A stretch of DNA of 64,000 nucleotides from Pseudooceanicola marinus. GTDB taxonomy: Bacteria; Pseudomonadota; Alphaproteobacteria; Rhodobacterales; Rhodobacteraceae. The translations under genes and the position numbers were made by a program. Shown here piece by piece: positions 25,267 through 34,437 of this stretch. The stretch spans positions 124,001-188,000 of the forward strand of contig NZ_JAIVMC010000004.1 in NCBI RefSeq assembly GCF_020177265.1. Reading direction: 5' to 3'. Under the pieces are notes generated by a model. The model was not told the origin of the DNA and did no database searches. It saw only the letters and a list, made by a program, of their open reading frames with translations. Position 1 is the first letter of the stretch. Each line of letters opens with the position of its first letter.

Positions 25267-25294
25267 TTGACATGAAGCATGGTGAGGCTAGCTG
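25267..25294 (+). promoter_or_regulatory. Likely promoter of the pqi operon
   Basis: A perfect TTGACA at 25267-25272 lies 16 bp before TAGCTG (25289-25294), 34 bp ahead of the first pqiA-like start codon. Confidence 0.5.
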
Positions 25295-25327
25295 ATACCT
25301 GATTTTTCCGCCCCGGGACGCCCGTCC

Positions 25328-26050
25328 ATGGCCCATGCCAAAGCTTCCGCCGATCCGCTTGCCGATCTCATCGCCTGTCCGCGATGCGACGCGGTTCAGC
25401 ACGTGGTGGAGCCGCAGCCGGGGCAGCGCGCGCTGTGCGGGCGCTGCGATCACGTGTTGATCGCGCCCCGCAAGAGCGCGGGCAAGCAGATCATCGCGGT
25501 GGCGGTTTCGGTGCTGATCCTGGCGGTGTCGGCGACCTCGCTGCCCTTCCTGCGGATCAGCCGGGCCGGGCTGGCCAATGCCTCCTCGATCCTCGACGCG
25601 GCGCTGGCCTTTTCCTCCTCGACGCTCTTCACCTTGCTGTCCCTTCTGCTGGCCGGGCTGATCGTCTTCATCCCGGCGCTGCGGGCGCTGCTGTCGATCT
25701 ACGTGCTGTGGCCGCTGGTGCGCGACCGCGCCCCCTGGCCCGGCGCCATCGGCGCCTTCCGCCTGTCCGAGGCACTGCGCCCCTGGTCCATGGCCGAGGT
25801 CTTCGCCATCGGCTGTGCCGTGGCGCTGATCAAGGTCAGCGACCTGGCGCGGGTGGAATTCGGCCCCGCCTTCTGGATCTTCGCCTTCCTGGTCATCCTG
25901 GTGCCGGTGCAGGACGGGCTGACCTGCCGCCAGTCGGTCTGGCGCAGCCTTGACCGCAGCCTGGTGCACCCCGGCCGCAAGGAACGCCGCGCGGCCCGCG
26001 ATGCCGCCCGCGCTGGCACCCCTGACCTGCCGACGGGGCGCACCCCATGA
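25328..26050 (+). CDS. pqiA: PqiA-domain protein, first of two (N-terminal-half equivalent)
   Basis: A 240-residue inner-membrane protein. It starts with a zinc-ribbon-like pair, CPRC at residues ~18-21 and CGRC at ~38-41, followed by about four membrane helices (IIAVAVSVLILAVSATSLPF, LFTLLSLLLAGLIVFIPAL and two further on). In E. coli one PqiA protein carries two such modules; here they are separate genes. PqiABC proteins form a trans-envelope lipid-transfer path with the MCE protein PqiB. The stop overlaps the second pqiA-like start (ATGA). Confidence 0.88.
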   Translation: MAHAKASADPLADLIACPRCDAVQHVVEPQPGQRALCGRCDHVLIAPRKSAGKQIIAVAVSVLILAVSATSLPFLRISRAGLANASSILDAALAFSSSTLFTLLSLLLAGLIVFIPALRALLSIYVLWPLVRDRAPWPGAIGAFRLSEALRPWSMAEVFAIGCAVALIKVSDLARVEFGPAFWIFAFLVILVPVQDGLTCRQSVWRSLDRSLVHPGRKERRAARDAARAGTPDLPTGRTP

Positions 26051-26712
26051 AGTCGGCACGCGAAATGGGCCTGGTGGCCTGCACCCGCTGCAACCGCGTC
26101 TGGGAACCGGGGATCGCCCATTGCGGGCGCTGCGGCCACAAGCTGCAAAGCCGCAATCCCCTCGGGCTTCAGAAGGTCTGGGCGTGGTGGGTGCTGGGGC
26201 TGATCTGCTACATCCCCGCCAACCTCGATCCGATGCTGATCACCCGCACCCTGGTCAGCCGCCAGGACAACACGATCATCGGCGGCGCGCTGGAACTGGG
26301 GCGCCATGGCAGCTGGGGGATCGCGCTGGTGATCCTCGCGGCCTCGGTGGCGATCCCGGTGGCCAAGTTCTCGGTCATCGCGGCCCTGGCCCTCGGCGTG
26401 CGCCACGGTAGCCGCATGTCGGCCGAACGGCGCCAGCACCTGCATGAGATCGTGGAATACATCGGACGCTGGTCGATGATCGATGTCTTCGTCGTCGCCA
26501 TCCTCAGTTCGCTGGTGCAACTGGGCGCGGTGGTGGCGATCCGCCCGGGCCAGGCCAGTCTCTACTTCGCGCTGTCGGTGATCTTCACCATGTTCTCGGC
26601 CATGGCTTTTGACAGCCGCCTGATCTGGGATGCGGAGGAGGGCGAGGTGCCGGACCTGGCGCCCTTGCCCGCCCCCTCCCCGAAAGACCCCAAAGAGGAG
26701 CCCGCCGGATGA
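26047..26712 (+). CDS. pqiA: PqiA-domain protein, second of two
   Basis: A 221-residue inner-membrane protein with its own CTRC (residues 12-15) and CGRC (26-29) pair and about four helices, including WWVLGLICYIPANLDPML and GIALVILAASVAIPVAKFSVI. IPANLDPM and PVAKF are typical PqiA module features. Starts and stops overlap on both sides (ATGA upstream; the next gene starts 4 nt before its end), so the two halves and PqiB are made together, consistent with a split PqiA acting as a heterodimer. Confidence 0.88.
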   Translation: MKSAREMGLVACTRCNRVWEPGIAHCGRCGHKLQSRNPLGLQKVWAWWVLGLICYIPANLDPMLITRTLVSRQDNTIIGGALELGRHGSWGIALVILAASVAIPVAKFSVIAALALGVRHGSRMSAERRQHLHEIVEYIGRWSMIDVFVVAILSSLVQLGAVVAIRPGQASLYFALSVIFTMFSAMAFDSRLIWDAEEGEVPDLAPLPAPSPKDPKEEPAG

Positions 26713-28793
26713 GCGAGACCCCCGACGTTCATGTCACCTCCACCCGCCGGTCCGTCATCCAGCGGCTGTCGGTGATCTGGCTGCTGCCGGTGATCGCCCT
26801 GGCAATCGCCCTGGGCGTGGCCTGGCAGAGCTATGCCGAACGTGGCCCGCTGATCGAGGTCACCTTCGGCAATGCCGAGGGCGTGGCCGCCGGAGAGACC
26901 GAGCTGCGCTATCGCGACGTGGCCGTCGGCGTGGTGGAAAAGGTGGGCTTCAGCGAGGGCCTCAGCCGGGTGCAGGTTTTCATCCGCGTGGATCGCGACG
27001 TGGCCGAATACGTGGATGACGAGGCCGCCTTCTGGATCGTGCGCCCCCAGGTCACCGCGCGGGGGGTGACGGGCCTCGGCACCGTGCTGTCGGGCGTCTA
27101 CATCGAAGGGCTTTGGGACAGCGAAGCCCAGGGCGGCCAGGAAAGCTTCGAGGGGCTGGACCGCGCGCCGCTGAACCGCGAGGGTCGCGAGGGGCTGCGC
27201 ATCCGCCTGCGTGCCTCCGCCGATGGCGATCTGACCAGCGACGTGCCGATCGAGTTCCGCGGCATCGAGGTCGGCCACCTGGGCCAGGCGCAGGTCAGCG
27301 AGGATGGATCGACCGTCGAGGCCGACGCGATCATCTTTTCCCCCCATGACCGGCTCATCAGCTCCGCCACGCGGTTCTGGGATACCTCCGGGTTCAACTT
27401 CTCGCTGGGCCCGAACGGCGCCAGCCTCGACTTCTCCTCCGTCGCCTCGCTGCTGGCGGGGGGCGTGACCTTCAACACCGTCGTCTCGGGCGGGGAGCCT
27501 GTGGATGAGGGCACCCTCTTCACCGTCTATCCCAGCGAGGGCACGGCCCGAGCCAGCGCCTTCGGCGAGCAGGACGGAGAGCGAATGGTCTTCAACGCCA
27601 TCTTCGAGGAGAACGTGGCGGGCCTGTCGGTGGATGCCCCCGTGACCTACGGCGGGCTGCGGATCGGCCGCGTGGATGCGGTCAGCGGCATCGTCGATCC
27701 GGACCGCTTCGGTGACAACCGGGTGCGGCTGGCCGTCACCCTGCAGATCCGTCCGCAGCGCCTGGGGCTGGAGGCCTCCGGCGTGGCGATAGACCCCCTG
27801 CAGTTCTTCGAGGATCGCGTCCGCGAGGACGGGCTGCGCGCGCGGCTGGCCACCGCCTCGATCCTGACCGGCGGGCTGAAGGTGGAGCTGGCCGAGATCG
27901 ATGATGCCGCACCCGCCGAGGTCGTGGTGGACGAGGACGGTTCGATCACCTTCCCCACCACCGAGGGCGCGATTTCCGACGTCTCCGCCACCGCCGAGGG
28001 CGTGATGGAGCGGATCAACAACCTCAAGATCGAGGAGCTGATCGACAGTGCCATCCATACGCTGGACAACATCGGCAATCTGGCCGGCAATGAAGAGCTG
28101 AACGCGGTGCCGGGTGACGTGCGTGATCTGCTGGGCAACGCCCGTAGCCTGGTCGGGTCGGACGCGGTGCAGGCGCTGCCCGAACAGATCGGCGGCATCG
28201 CCGATCAGGTCGAGGAACTGGTGGCGGCGCTGAACGCCCAGGCCGCGGCGGAGAAACTGGCGGCTGCGCTCGACGGTGTGTCCTCGGCCGCCGACAGTGT
28301 CAGCGGTGCCGTTGCCGGCGTGCCCGACGTGGTGGCCCGTATCGACGCCATTGCCGCCAATGCCGAACAGGTCCCGCTGGACGAGCTGGCCGCGACGCTG
28401 GACCGGCTGATGCAAAGCGCCGATGCGGTGCTCTCGACCGAAGGCGCCCGGGACCTGCCCGCGCATCTGAACGAGGCCCTGGACGAGCTGCGCGCCACCC
28501 TGGCCGAGCTGCGCGAGGGCGGCGTGGTGGCCAACCTGAACGAGACCCTGGCCTCGGCCCGCGATGCCGCCGGGTCGATCGAGGTGGCCGCGGATGACCT
28601 GCCGCGGCTGATCGAACAGGCGCGCGGGGTCCTGTCGCGCGCCGCCACCGTGCTGTCGGGCTATGACGCCGACGCCGGCGTGGGCCGCGACCTGCGCGGC
28701 ACCCTGCGGGAGCTGGACCGCGCCGCCCAGGCGATCAGCGCCCTGGCGCGCGAGCTGGAACGCAACCCCAATTCCATTCTCTTCGGGAGATGA
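26709..28793 (+). CDS. pqiB: PqiB-type MCE-domain protein
   Basis: A 694-residue envelope protein with an N-terminal anchor (LSVIWLLPVIALAIALGVAW, about residues 20-40) and successive MCE modules. The first is around IEVTFGNAEGVAAGETELRYRDVAVG; later ones are around LRIRLRASADGDLTSDVPIEF and MVFNAIFEENVAGLSVDAPVTYGGL. MCE hexamers stack into a lipid tunnel between inner and outer membranes. The last ~270 residues are alanine-rich and probably helical, making the protein clearly longer than E. coli PqiB (about 546). It ends in the LARELERNPNSILFGR motif seen in this family. Confidence 0.92.
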   Translation: MSETPDVHVTSTRRSVIQRLSVIWLLPVIALAIALGVAWQSYAERGPLIEVTFGNAEGVAAGETELRYRDVAVGVVEKVGFSEGLSRVQVFIRVDRDVAEYVDDEAAFWIVRPQVTARGVTGLGTVLSGVYIEGLWDSEAQGGQESFEGLDRAPLNREGREGLRIRLRASADGDLTSDVPIEFRGIEVGHLGQAQVSEDGSTVEADAIIFSPHDRLISSATRFWDTSGFNFSLGPNGASLDFSSVASLLAGGVTFNTVVSGGEPVDEGTLFTVYPSEGTARASAFGEQDGERMVFNAIFEENVAGLSVDAPVTYGGLRIGRVDAVSGIVDPDRFGDNRVRLAVTLQIRPQRLGLEASGVAIDPLQFFEDRVREDGLRARLATASILTGGLKVELAEIDDAAPAEVVVDEDGSITFPTTEGAISDVSATAEGVMERINNLKIEELIDSAIHTLDNIGNLAGNEELNAVPGDVRDLLGNARSLVGSDAVQALPEQIGGIADQVEELVAALNAQAAAEKLAAALDGVSSAADSVSGAVAGVPDVVARIDAIAANAEQVPLDELAATLDRLMQSADAVLSTEGARDLPAHLNEALDELRATLAELREGGVVANLNETLASARDAAGSIEVAADDLPRLIEQARGVLSRAATVLSGYDADAGVGRDLRGTLRELDRAAQAISALARELERNPNSILFGR

Positions 28794-28795
28794 CC

Positions 28796-29359
28796 ATGCG
28801 CCACCTGATCCTTGCCACCTCCGCCGCCCTGGCCCTCGCCAGCTGCGCCGCCGATGAACGGTTCTACACCGTGCCCGACGTGGCCCCCGAGACGCTGGCC
28901 CCGGTCAGCATCCGCTACAGCTCCGTCGAGGTGCTGGAGGTGTCGCTGCCCGACTATGCCGAGCGTCAGCAGATCGCGCGGCGCCAGGCCGATGGCGCGG
29001 TGGCCGCCGAGACCGATGTGCTCTGGGCCGATCTGCCATCGCGCGGGATGAGCCTGGAACTGGCGCGGCATCTGGGCCGGATCACCGGCGTGCAGGTGGC
29101 GGGCGAGCCCTGGCCCTTCAACGACCGGGCTCAGGCGCGACTGGAGGTCCGGGTGGAGCAGATGCTGGCCGAGGCCGATGGCACCTTCCGCCTGTCAGGG
29201 CAGTATTTCGTGGCGCCTGACCTGGGCGGGCGTGGCCGGACGGGGCTGTTCGACATCACCGTCCCGGTGGCCGGGCCGGGCCCGTCGGAGATCGCGGCGG
29301 CCCGGGCGCAGGCGGTGGCGGAACTGGCGGGCCAGGTGGCGCGCGACGGCCTGCGCTGA
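28796..29359 (+). CDS. pqiC: PqiC-type outer-membrane lipoprotein (ABC-type transport auxiliary)
   Basis: A 187-residue lipoprotein. The signal peptide ends in a lipobox LASC (Cys near residue 17), and the mature part starts ERFYTVPDV and continues in the PqiC/YmbA pattern (VEVLEVSLPDYAERQQIARR, a LEVRVEQMLAE strand). It would dock the PqiB needle to the outer membrane. I choose ATG 28796, six bases after GGGAG, over ATG 28790, which abuts that site and overlaps the pqiB stop. Last gene of the pqi operon. Confidence 0.87.
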   Translation: MRHLILATSAALALASCAADERFYTVPDVAPETLAPVSIRYSSVEVLEVSLPDYAERQQIARRQADGAVAAETDVLWADLPSRGMSLELARHLGRITGVQVAGEPWPFNDRAQARLEVRVEQMLAEADGTFRLSGQYFVAPDLGGRGRTGLFDITVPVAGPGPSEIAAARAQAVAELAGQVARDGLR

Positions 29360-29464
29360 GAGGGGCAGGGGACCAGCCCAACTCTGGTTTGCAGTGCCCC
29401 CGACGCGAGCGCCCGGTGAGGCATCGCGTCTTTTTCGAAGGACTGTGCAGATAGCTGAAGGGGC

Positions 29465-29522
29465 GGGGGGCGCTGCCCCCCTTGAGCCCGTGCCGGGCTC
29501 ACTTCCCCCCGGAGTATTTTCG
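29465..29522 (+). repeat. Dispersed two-hairpin element, copy C (downstream of pqiC)
   Basis: Hairpin 1 is GGGGGC/GCCCCC at 29466-29480. Hairpin 2 is TGAGCCC (29483-29489) with GGGCTCA (29495-29501). The tail CTTCCCCCCGGAGTATTTTCG runs 29502-29522. The whole gap 29360-29642 contains nothing else I can support. Confidence 0.75.
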
Positions 29523-29642
29523 ACGACGTGAAGACAGGGGCGGGGTGCCTGGTGTCCTGTCCGCTGCGACGGGTGGCGGATGCGCCACGCGCGGCGATCA
29601 GGGTGGGGCGCGCGGATCCTGCCGCGCGCGCCCGGGGCTGTG

Positions 29643-31100
29643 TCAGCGCAGGCGGGACAGCAGGGCGACCGAGGGGTGGCCGTCCGGCGTGGCGCCGATG
29701 GAGCGCTGGTAGGCGCGAATCGCGGCGGTGGAGCGCGAGCCGAGGATGCCGTCGACGCCCCCGGTGTCATAGCCGCGCCGGGTCAGCAGGCGCTGCAGTT
29801 CCACCCGCTCGGACCGTTTCAGCATCCGTTCCCCCTGCGGCCAGGGGCGAGTGATGTCACCCGCGCCGGCGATCCGGTCGCCGAGGATGCCCACGGCCAG
29901 GGCGTAGGTGTCGGCGTTGTTGTAGCGCTTGATCACATCGAAGTTGTGGAACACCAGGAAGGCTGGCCCGCGGGCGCCGGCCAGCAGCAGCAGCCGGGCA
30001 TTGCCGTAGTCGCGCAGCTGGCCGCGCGCGGGGCGCACGCCCAGGCGGGCCCAGGCGGAGGGCATCCGTTCCGGCGCGTTGGCCTGGGTGTAGTCGAAAT
30101 TGGCGGGCAGGGTCACCTCGACCCCCCAGGGCTGACCGCGCCGCCAGCCGTGTTTCGCCAGGTAGTTGGCCGAGGAGGCCAGCGAATCCGACGGATCGTC
30201 CGACCAGATGTCGCGCCGCCCGTCACCGGTGTGGTCCACCGCGTAGCCGAGGTAGGAGGTGGGCATGAACTGCGTATGGCCCGAGGCCCCGGCCCAGGAG
30301 CCCAGCATGTTCTCCGGCTGGCTGTCGCCGTGCTGCACGACTTTCAGCAGCGCGATCAGCTGCGCCTCGTAGAAGGAGCCGCGGCGGCCCTCATAGGCCA
30401 GCGTCGCCATGGAGGAGATCAGCGGCGTCTTGCCCCGGTAGGAGCCATAGGCCGTCTCCAGCCCCCAGATCGCGGTGATGTACTGCCCTGGCACGCCGTA
30501 GCTGCTTTCGATGCTCGAAAGAAGCCGCGTGTTGCGGGAATACTCGCGCCGGCCATTGCGCACGCGGCTGTCGGAGACGGCGCCATCCATGTAGTCGCCG
30601 ATCGACTTGGTGAACTCGGACTGGTTGCGGTCCTTGGCGATCACCTCGGGCATGAAGCGGGCGTTGCGGAAGGCGCGGTCGAAGGTGGCACCGGTGATGC
30701 CTTCGGCCATGGCGCGACGGCGGAAGCCGCGCAGCCAGGCGGTGAAACCGGGGTCGGCGGCGACGGGCGTCGCCTGCGGCGTGGCGGAGCGGCTGCCCGA
30801 GCTGGCCAGCGCCGAGGGCCGCAGGCGCGGGCGCAGCGAGCTGGCCGAGGCCAGGATCACGCTGGCGCGCGGCGTCGTCTGTGCCTGGGACGCGGGGGCG
30901 GTGGTCGGGGCCGCAGCTGGGGTCGCCCGGTCGATGACCTGCGCCAGCGAGGCGGCGGTGACCGACCCGGCTATGACCACGGGCCTGGCCTGCGGGCGCA
31001 GGGAGGTCTGGGGGGCATCGGCCACCGCGGCGCCGCTCATCGGCGGGGCGAGGGTGGCCGCGAAGGCGGCAAGGGCAAAGGCCTTGGCGGGAACGCGCAT
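29643..31100 (-). CDS. Lytic murein transglycosylase, MltB family, with peptidoglycan-binding domain
   Basis: A 485-residue exported enzyme that cleaves the MurNAc-GlcNAc bond of peptidoglycan. There is a signal peptide (residues ~1-28), then a low-complexity Ala/Pro/Thr linker of about 90 residues. The SLT_2/MltB catalytic domain follows, with the acid Glu in AIWGLETAYGSYRG and a second signature GASGHTQFMPTSYL. The C-terminal PG_binding_1 repeat (LQRLLTRRGYDTGGVDGILG) ends the protein. The start ATG of MRVPAKAFAL is preferred because a proper signal peptide follows; 24 upstream codons are unlikely. Confidence 0.92.
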   Translation of the reverse strand: MRVPAKAFALAAFAATLAPPMSGAAVADAPQTSLRPQARPVVIAGSVTAASLAQVIDRATPAAAPTTAPASQAQTTPRASVILASASSLRPRLRPSALASSGSRSATPQATPVAADPGFTAWLRGFRRRAMAEGITGATFDRAFRNARFMPEVIAKDRNQSEFTKSIGDYMDGAVSDSRVRNGRREYSRNTRLLSSIESSYGVPGQYITAIWGLETAYGSYRGKTPLISSMATLAYEGRRGSFYEAQLIALLKVVQHGDSQPENMLGSWAGASGHTQFMPTSYLGYAVDHTGDGRRDIWSDDPSDSLASSANYLAKHGWRRGQPWGVEVTLPANFDYTQANAPERMPSAWARLGVRPARGQLRDYGNARLLLLAGARGPAFLVFHNFDVIKRYNNADTYALAVGILGDRIAGAGDITRPWPQGERMLKRSERVELQRLLTRRGYDTGGVDGILGSRSTAAIRAYQRSIGATPDGHPSVALLSRLR

Positions 31101-31232
31101 GGCTGAAAATCCGACTGCTCTGACGTTATTATTAACCCCAGTGTAACCGGAAAAATGCCGTGCCGAAAGCATGGGCTGACGCGAAAGCGGGACCGGCGGG
31201 CGGGCGCCGTGCGCACCGCCCGGGGCCGACGG

Positions 31233-33539
31233 TCAGCCGTTGCGCTTGCGGGTCAGCTTGCGCTTGGTCTTGTCGGTCTTGGCCTTGGCGCGGATCAGCT
31301 TGCGCTTGGGGTTGCCCTTGGGCTTCCCCTTCCCCTTGCCGAAGCTCTTGCGCGGGCCGCCGCGCCCCGGGCGCCCGCCACGGGGGCCGGGGGTGACGGC
31401 CTCGCCCTCCAGCTCGATCAGCTCCAGTTCCAGCCCGCCAGTGACGGGGGCGGCTTCGGCCAGCTTCACCTTCACCCGCATGCCCGGTTCCACCAGCATC
31501 CCCGATTGCGAGCCCATCAGGGTCATCGCTTCGCGGTCGAAGTGGAAGAATTCCTGCCCGAGGGAGCGGATGGGGATCAGCCCGTCGGCGCCGGTCTCAT
31601 CCAGCCGCACGAAGGCACCGAAGCGGGCCACGCCCGAGACGCGGCCCTCGAACTCCTGCCCGATGCGTTCGGACAGGTAGGCGGCCAGGTAGCGATCCGT
31701 CGTGTCGCGTTCCGCCATCATCGAGCGGCGCTCGGTCTCCGAGATATGGGTGGCGGTCTGCTCCAGGTTCTCGATGTCCTGGGCGGTCAGCCCGTCCTTG
31801 CCCCAGTGGTGGGCGTTGACCAGCGCGCGGTGCACCACGAGGTCGGAATAGCGCCGGATGGGCGAGGTGAAATGGGCGTAGTTCTGCAACGCCAGGCCGA
31901 AGTGGCCGAAGTTCACCGGCGCGTAATAGGCCTGCATCATGGACCGCAGGGTGGCCATGTTGATCAGTTCGGCCTGATCCGTGCCCGCCGCCTGGTCCAG
32001 CAGCCGGTTGATATGCGCGGTCTTCAGGACCTGTCCCTTGGCCAGGCCGAAGCCGGCGGCATCCGCCGTCTCGCGCAGGGCGTTCAGCTTCTCGGGGCTG
32101 GGTTCCTCGTGCACGCGGAACAGCAGCGGCGAGTTCTTGGCGATCAGCGTCTCGGCGGCGGCCACGTTGGCCAGCACCATGAATTCCTCGATCAGCTTGT
32201 GCGCGTCCAGCCGGTCGCGGAAGTTGACCGACAGCACCTCGCCCTCGTCCGACAGCACGATCTTGCGCTCCGGCAGGTCGAGGTTCAGCGGCTGGCGTGC
32301 CTCGCGCGCGGCCTTCAGCGCGGCGTAGGCCTCGTAGAGCGGCTTGATCACCGTCTCCAGCAGCGGCGCGGTCTTGTCGTTCGGCGCCCCGTCCATGGCG
32401 GCCTGCACGTCCTCGTAGGCCAGCGAGGCGGCGGAGCGCATCAGGGCGCGGTGGAAGGTGTGGCGCAGCTTCTTGCCATGCCGGTCCAGCACCATGCGCA
32501 CGGCGATACAGGCGCGCGGCACGCCTTCGTGCAGCGAACAAAGGTCGCCTGACAGCCGGTCGGGCAGCATCGGCACGACGCGGTCGGGGAAATAGCTGGA
32601 GTTGCCGCGCCGCTTCGCCTCGCGGTCCAGGGCGGAGCCGGGGGTGACGTAGTGGGCCACGTCGGCGATGGCGACCCACAGGATATGGCCGCCGGGGTTC
32701 TTCGGATCGTCGTCCGCCTCGGCATAGCAGGCGTCGTCGTGGTCGCGGGCATCGCTGGGGTCGATGGTGACCAGGGGCAGCTCGCGCAGGTCCTCGCGGC
32801 CCGACAGGCCGGCGGGCTTCTTGGCGTCGGCCTCGGCGATCACCTCGTCAGGGAAGGCATCGGGGATGCCGTGCTGGTGGATGGCGATCAGCGAGACGGC
32901 GCGCGGGGCCGTGGGATCACCCAGGCGGGCGACGATGCGCGCCTTGGGCAGGCCCATGCGCGCCTTCGGCCCGGCCTGTTCGCCCTCGACCAGCTCGCCG
33001 TCCTTGGCGCCATGGGTGGCGCCGGCGGGCACCATCCATTCCTTGTCGTTGCCCTTGTCGATCGGCACGATCCGCCCGCCTTCGGATCCCATGCGGAAGA
33101 CGCCCAGGATGCGGGTCGGGTTGGTGCCGATCTTGCGGATCAGCCGCGCCTCGTAGGCATTCTCGCCCTCGATCGGGGTCAGCCGGCCCAGGATGCGGTC
33201 GCCGGCGCCAAGCGCGGGGTCCGAGGCGCGCAGGATCAGGTGGACGGCCGGTTCCACCCCTTCGCCATGCCATTCCAGCGGCCGCGCAGTCAGGTCGCCA
33301 TCGGCATCGGGCGCATTGACCAGCAGCACCGAGACGGGCGGCAGCCGGTCCGGGTCACGGTAGGTCTTCTTGCGCTTTTCCAGCACGCCTTCGTCCTCAA
33401 GCTCCTTCAGGATGCGCTTGAGGTCGATCCGGGCGGCGCCCTTGATGCCGAAGGCCTTGGCGATGTCGCGTTTGGCCGTGAGGGTGGGGTTGGCAGCGAT
33501 CCAGTCGAGGATCTCTTGCTTCGTCGGTAGCTGGGACAT
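31233..33539 (-). CDS. rnr: Ribonuclease R
   Basis: A 768-residue 3'-5' exoribonuclease degrading structured RNA. An N-terminal winged helix (residues ~5-60) is followed by cold-shock-like OB folds and the RNB catalytic domain with the metal-binding TIDPSDARDHDDA. A C-terminal S1 domain (FEGRVSGVARFGAFVRLDE) follows, then a Lys/Arg/Gly-rich tail of about 60 residues. The length is normal for alphaproteobacterial RNase R. It appears monocistronic, with no recognisable partner next to it. Confidence 0.95.
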   Translation of the reverse strand: MSQLPTKQEILDWIAANPTLTAKRDIAKAFGIKGAARIDLKRILKELEDEGVLEKRKKTYRDPDRLPPVSVLLVNAPDADGDLTARPLEWHGEGVEPAVHLILRASDPALGAGDRILGRLTPIEGENAYEARLIRKIGTNPTRILGVFRMGSEGGRIVPIDKGNDKEWMVPAGATHGAKDGELVEGEQAGPKARMGLPKARIVARLGDPTAPRAVSLIAIHQHGIPDAFPDEVIAEADAKKPAGLSGREDLRELPLVTIDPSDARDHDDACYAEADDDPKNPGGHILWVAIADVAHYVTPGSALDREAKRRGNSSYFPDRVVPMLPDRLSGDLCSLHEGVPRACIAVRMVLDRHGKKLRHTFHRALMRSAASLAYEDVQAAMDGAPNDKTAPLLETVIKPLYEAYAALKAAREARQPLNLDLPERKIVLSDEGEVLSVNFRDRLDAHKLIEEFMVLANVAAAETLIAKNSPLLFRVHEEPSPEKLNALRETADAAGFGLAKGQVLKTAHINRLLDQAAGTDQAELINMATLRSMMQAYYAPVNFGHFGLALQNYAHFTSPIRRYSDLVVHRALVNAHHWGKDGLTAQDIENLEQTATHISETERRSMMAERDTTDRYLAAYLSERIGQEFEGRVSGVARFGAFVRLDETGADGLIPIRSLGQEFFHFDREAMTLMGSQSGMLVEPGMRVKVKLAEAAPVTGGLELELIELEGEAVTPGPRGGRPGRGGPRKSFGKGKGKPKGNPKRKLIRAKAKTDKTKRKLTRKRNG

Positions 33540-33663
33540 GGGCCAGCCCTAGCACGCGGCGCGGGCGGGGTCATCGGGAAAAGGGGCAGGGCAGGACGCT
33601 TGACCTTTCCCCGCCGGCGGCCTTTGCTGTCGGGCGTTTCCCCTGCCCGGAAGGCCCCCGCCC

Positions 33664-34437
33664 ATGCTGCCCGACCTTGCCGTCCTGCCCGACCTCGTGG
33701 CGGTGCTCGTCACCCTGGCGGCCGCCGGGATGATCGCCTTCGTCAAGGGCGCCTTCGGCGGCGGCTTCGCCCTGATCGGTATCCCGCTGATGTCGCTGGC
33801 GATGGACCCGCTGACGGCGGGCGTGGTGCTGGCCCCGCTCTTCCTGACGATGGATCTCTTCGGGCTGCGCTACTGGTCCCCCTCAACCTGGAGCCGGCAG
33901 GACGCCAGCTGGCTGGTGCCCGGGGTGCTGGCGGGCACCCTTCTGGGCACGGTCCTGCTGGGGGTGCTGCCGGAACCGGCGGTGGCGATCCTGGTGGGGG
34001 GCATCGCGCTGATCTTCACCGGGCTGTGGCTGCGCGGGGGCCGCAGGACAGGGCACCGGGGCTTCAGCGCGCCGGGGGCGCTGTTGTCGGGGCTGGGCTG
34101 CGGCACCACCTCGATGGTGGCCCATGCGGGCGGCCCGCCGCTGGCCATGTACCTGCTGCCGCGCGACCTGCCGACGCGGCTCTACGCCGGTACGACCTCC
34201 ATCGTCTTCACCGCGGCCAACCTGTTCAAGCTGGTGCCCTGGATGCTGGTGGCGCCGCCCGGCGCGTCCGAACTGATCCTGATGGCCGCCGCCGTGCCGG
34301 TGATCCCGCTGGCGCTATGGCTGGGCCACCGGCTGCATGGCCGGATGGACGCTCGCCGCCTCTACGCGATCTGCTACGCCCTGGTGGCGCTGGCGGCGGT
34401 GAAGCTGCTCTGGGACGGCATCACCGGCCTGGGTTAA
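33664..34437 (+). CDS. TSUP family transporter (TauE/SafE-like)
   Basis: A 257-residue membrane protein with about eight helices and the duplicated TSUP pattern: FVKGAFGGGFALIGIPLMSL near residue 27 and GLGCGTTSMVAHAGGPPLAMYLL near residue 145. Members export or import small sulfur- or carbon-containing anions (sulfite, sulfoacetate, organic acids). GGAAGG precedes the ATG by about ten bases. Its stop codon overlaps that of the convergent reductase gene within a TTAA. The substrate is not indicated by context. Confidence 0.88.
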   Translation: MLPDLAVLPDLVAVLVTLAAAGMIAFVKGAFGGGFALIGIPLMSLAMDPLTAGVVLAPLFLTMDLFGLRYWSPSTWSRQDASWLVPGVLAGTLLGTVLLGVLPEPAVAILVGGIALIFTGLWLRGGRRTGHRGFSAPGALLSGLGCGTTSMVAHAGGPPLAMYLLPRDLPTRLYAGTTSIVFTAANLFKLVPWMLVAPPGASELILMAAAVPVIPLALWLGHRLHGRMDARRLYAICYALVALAAVKLLWDGITGLG

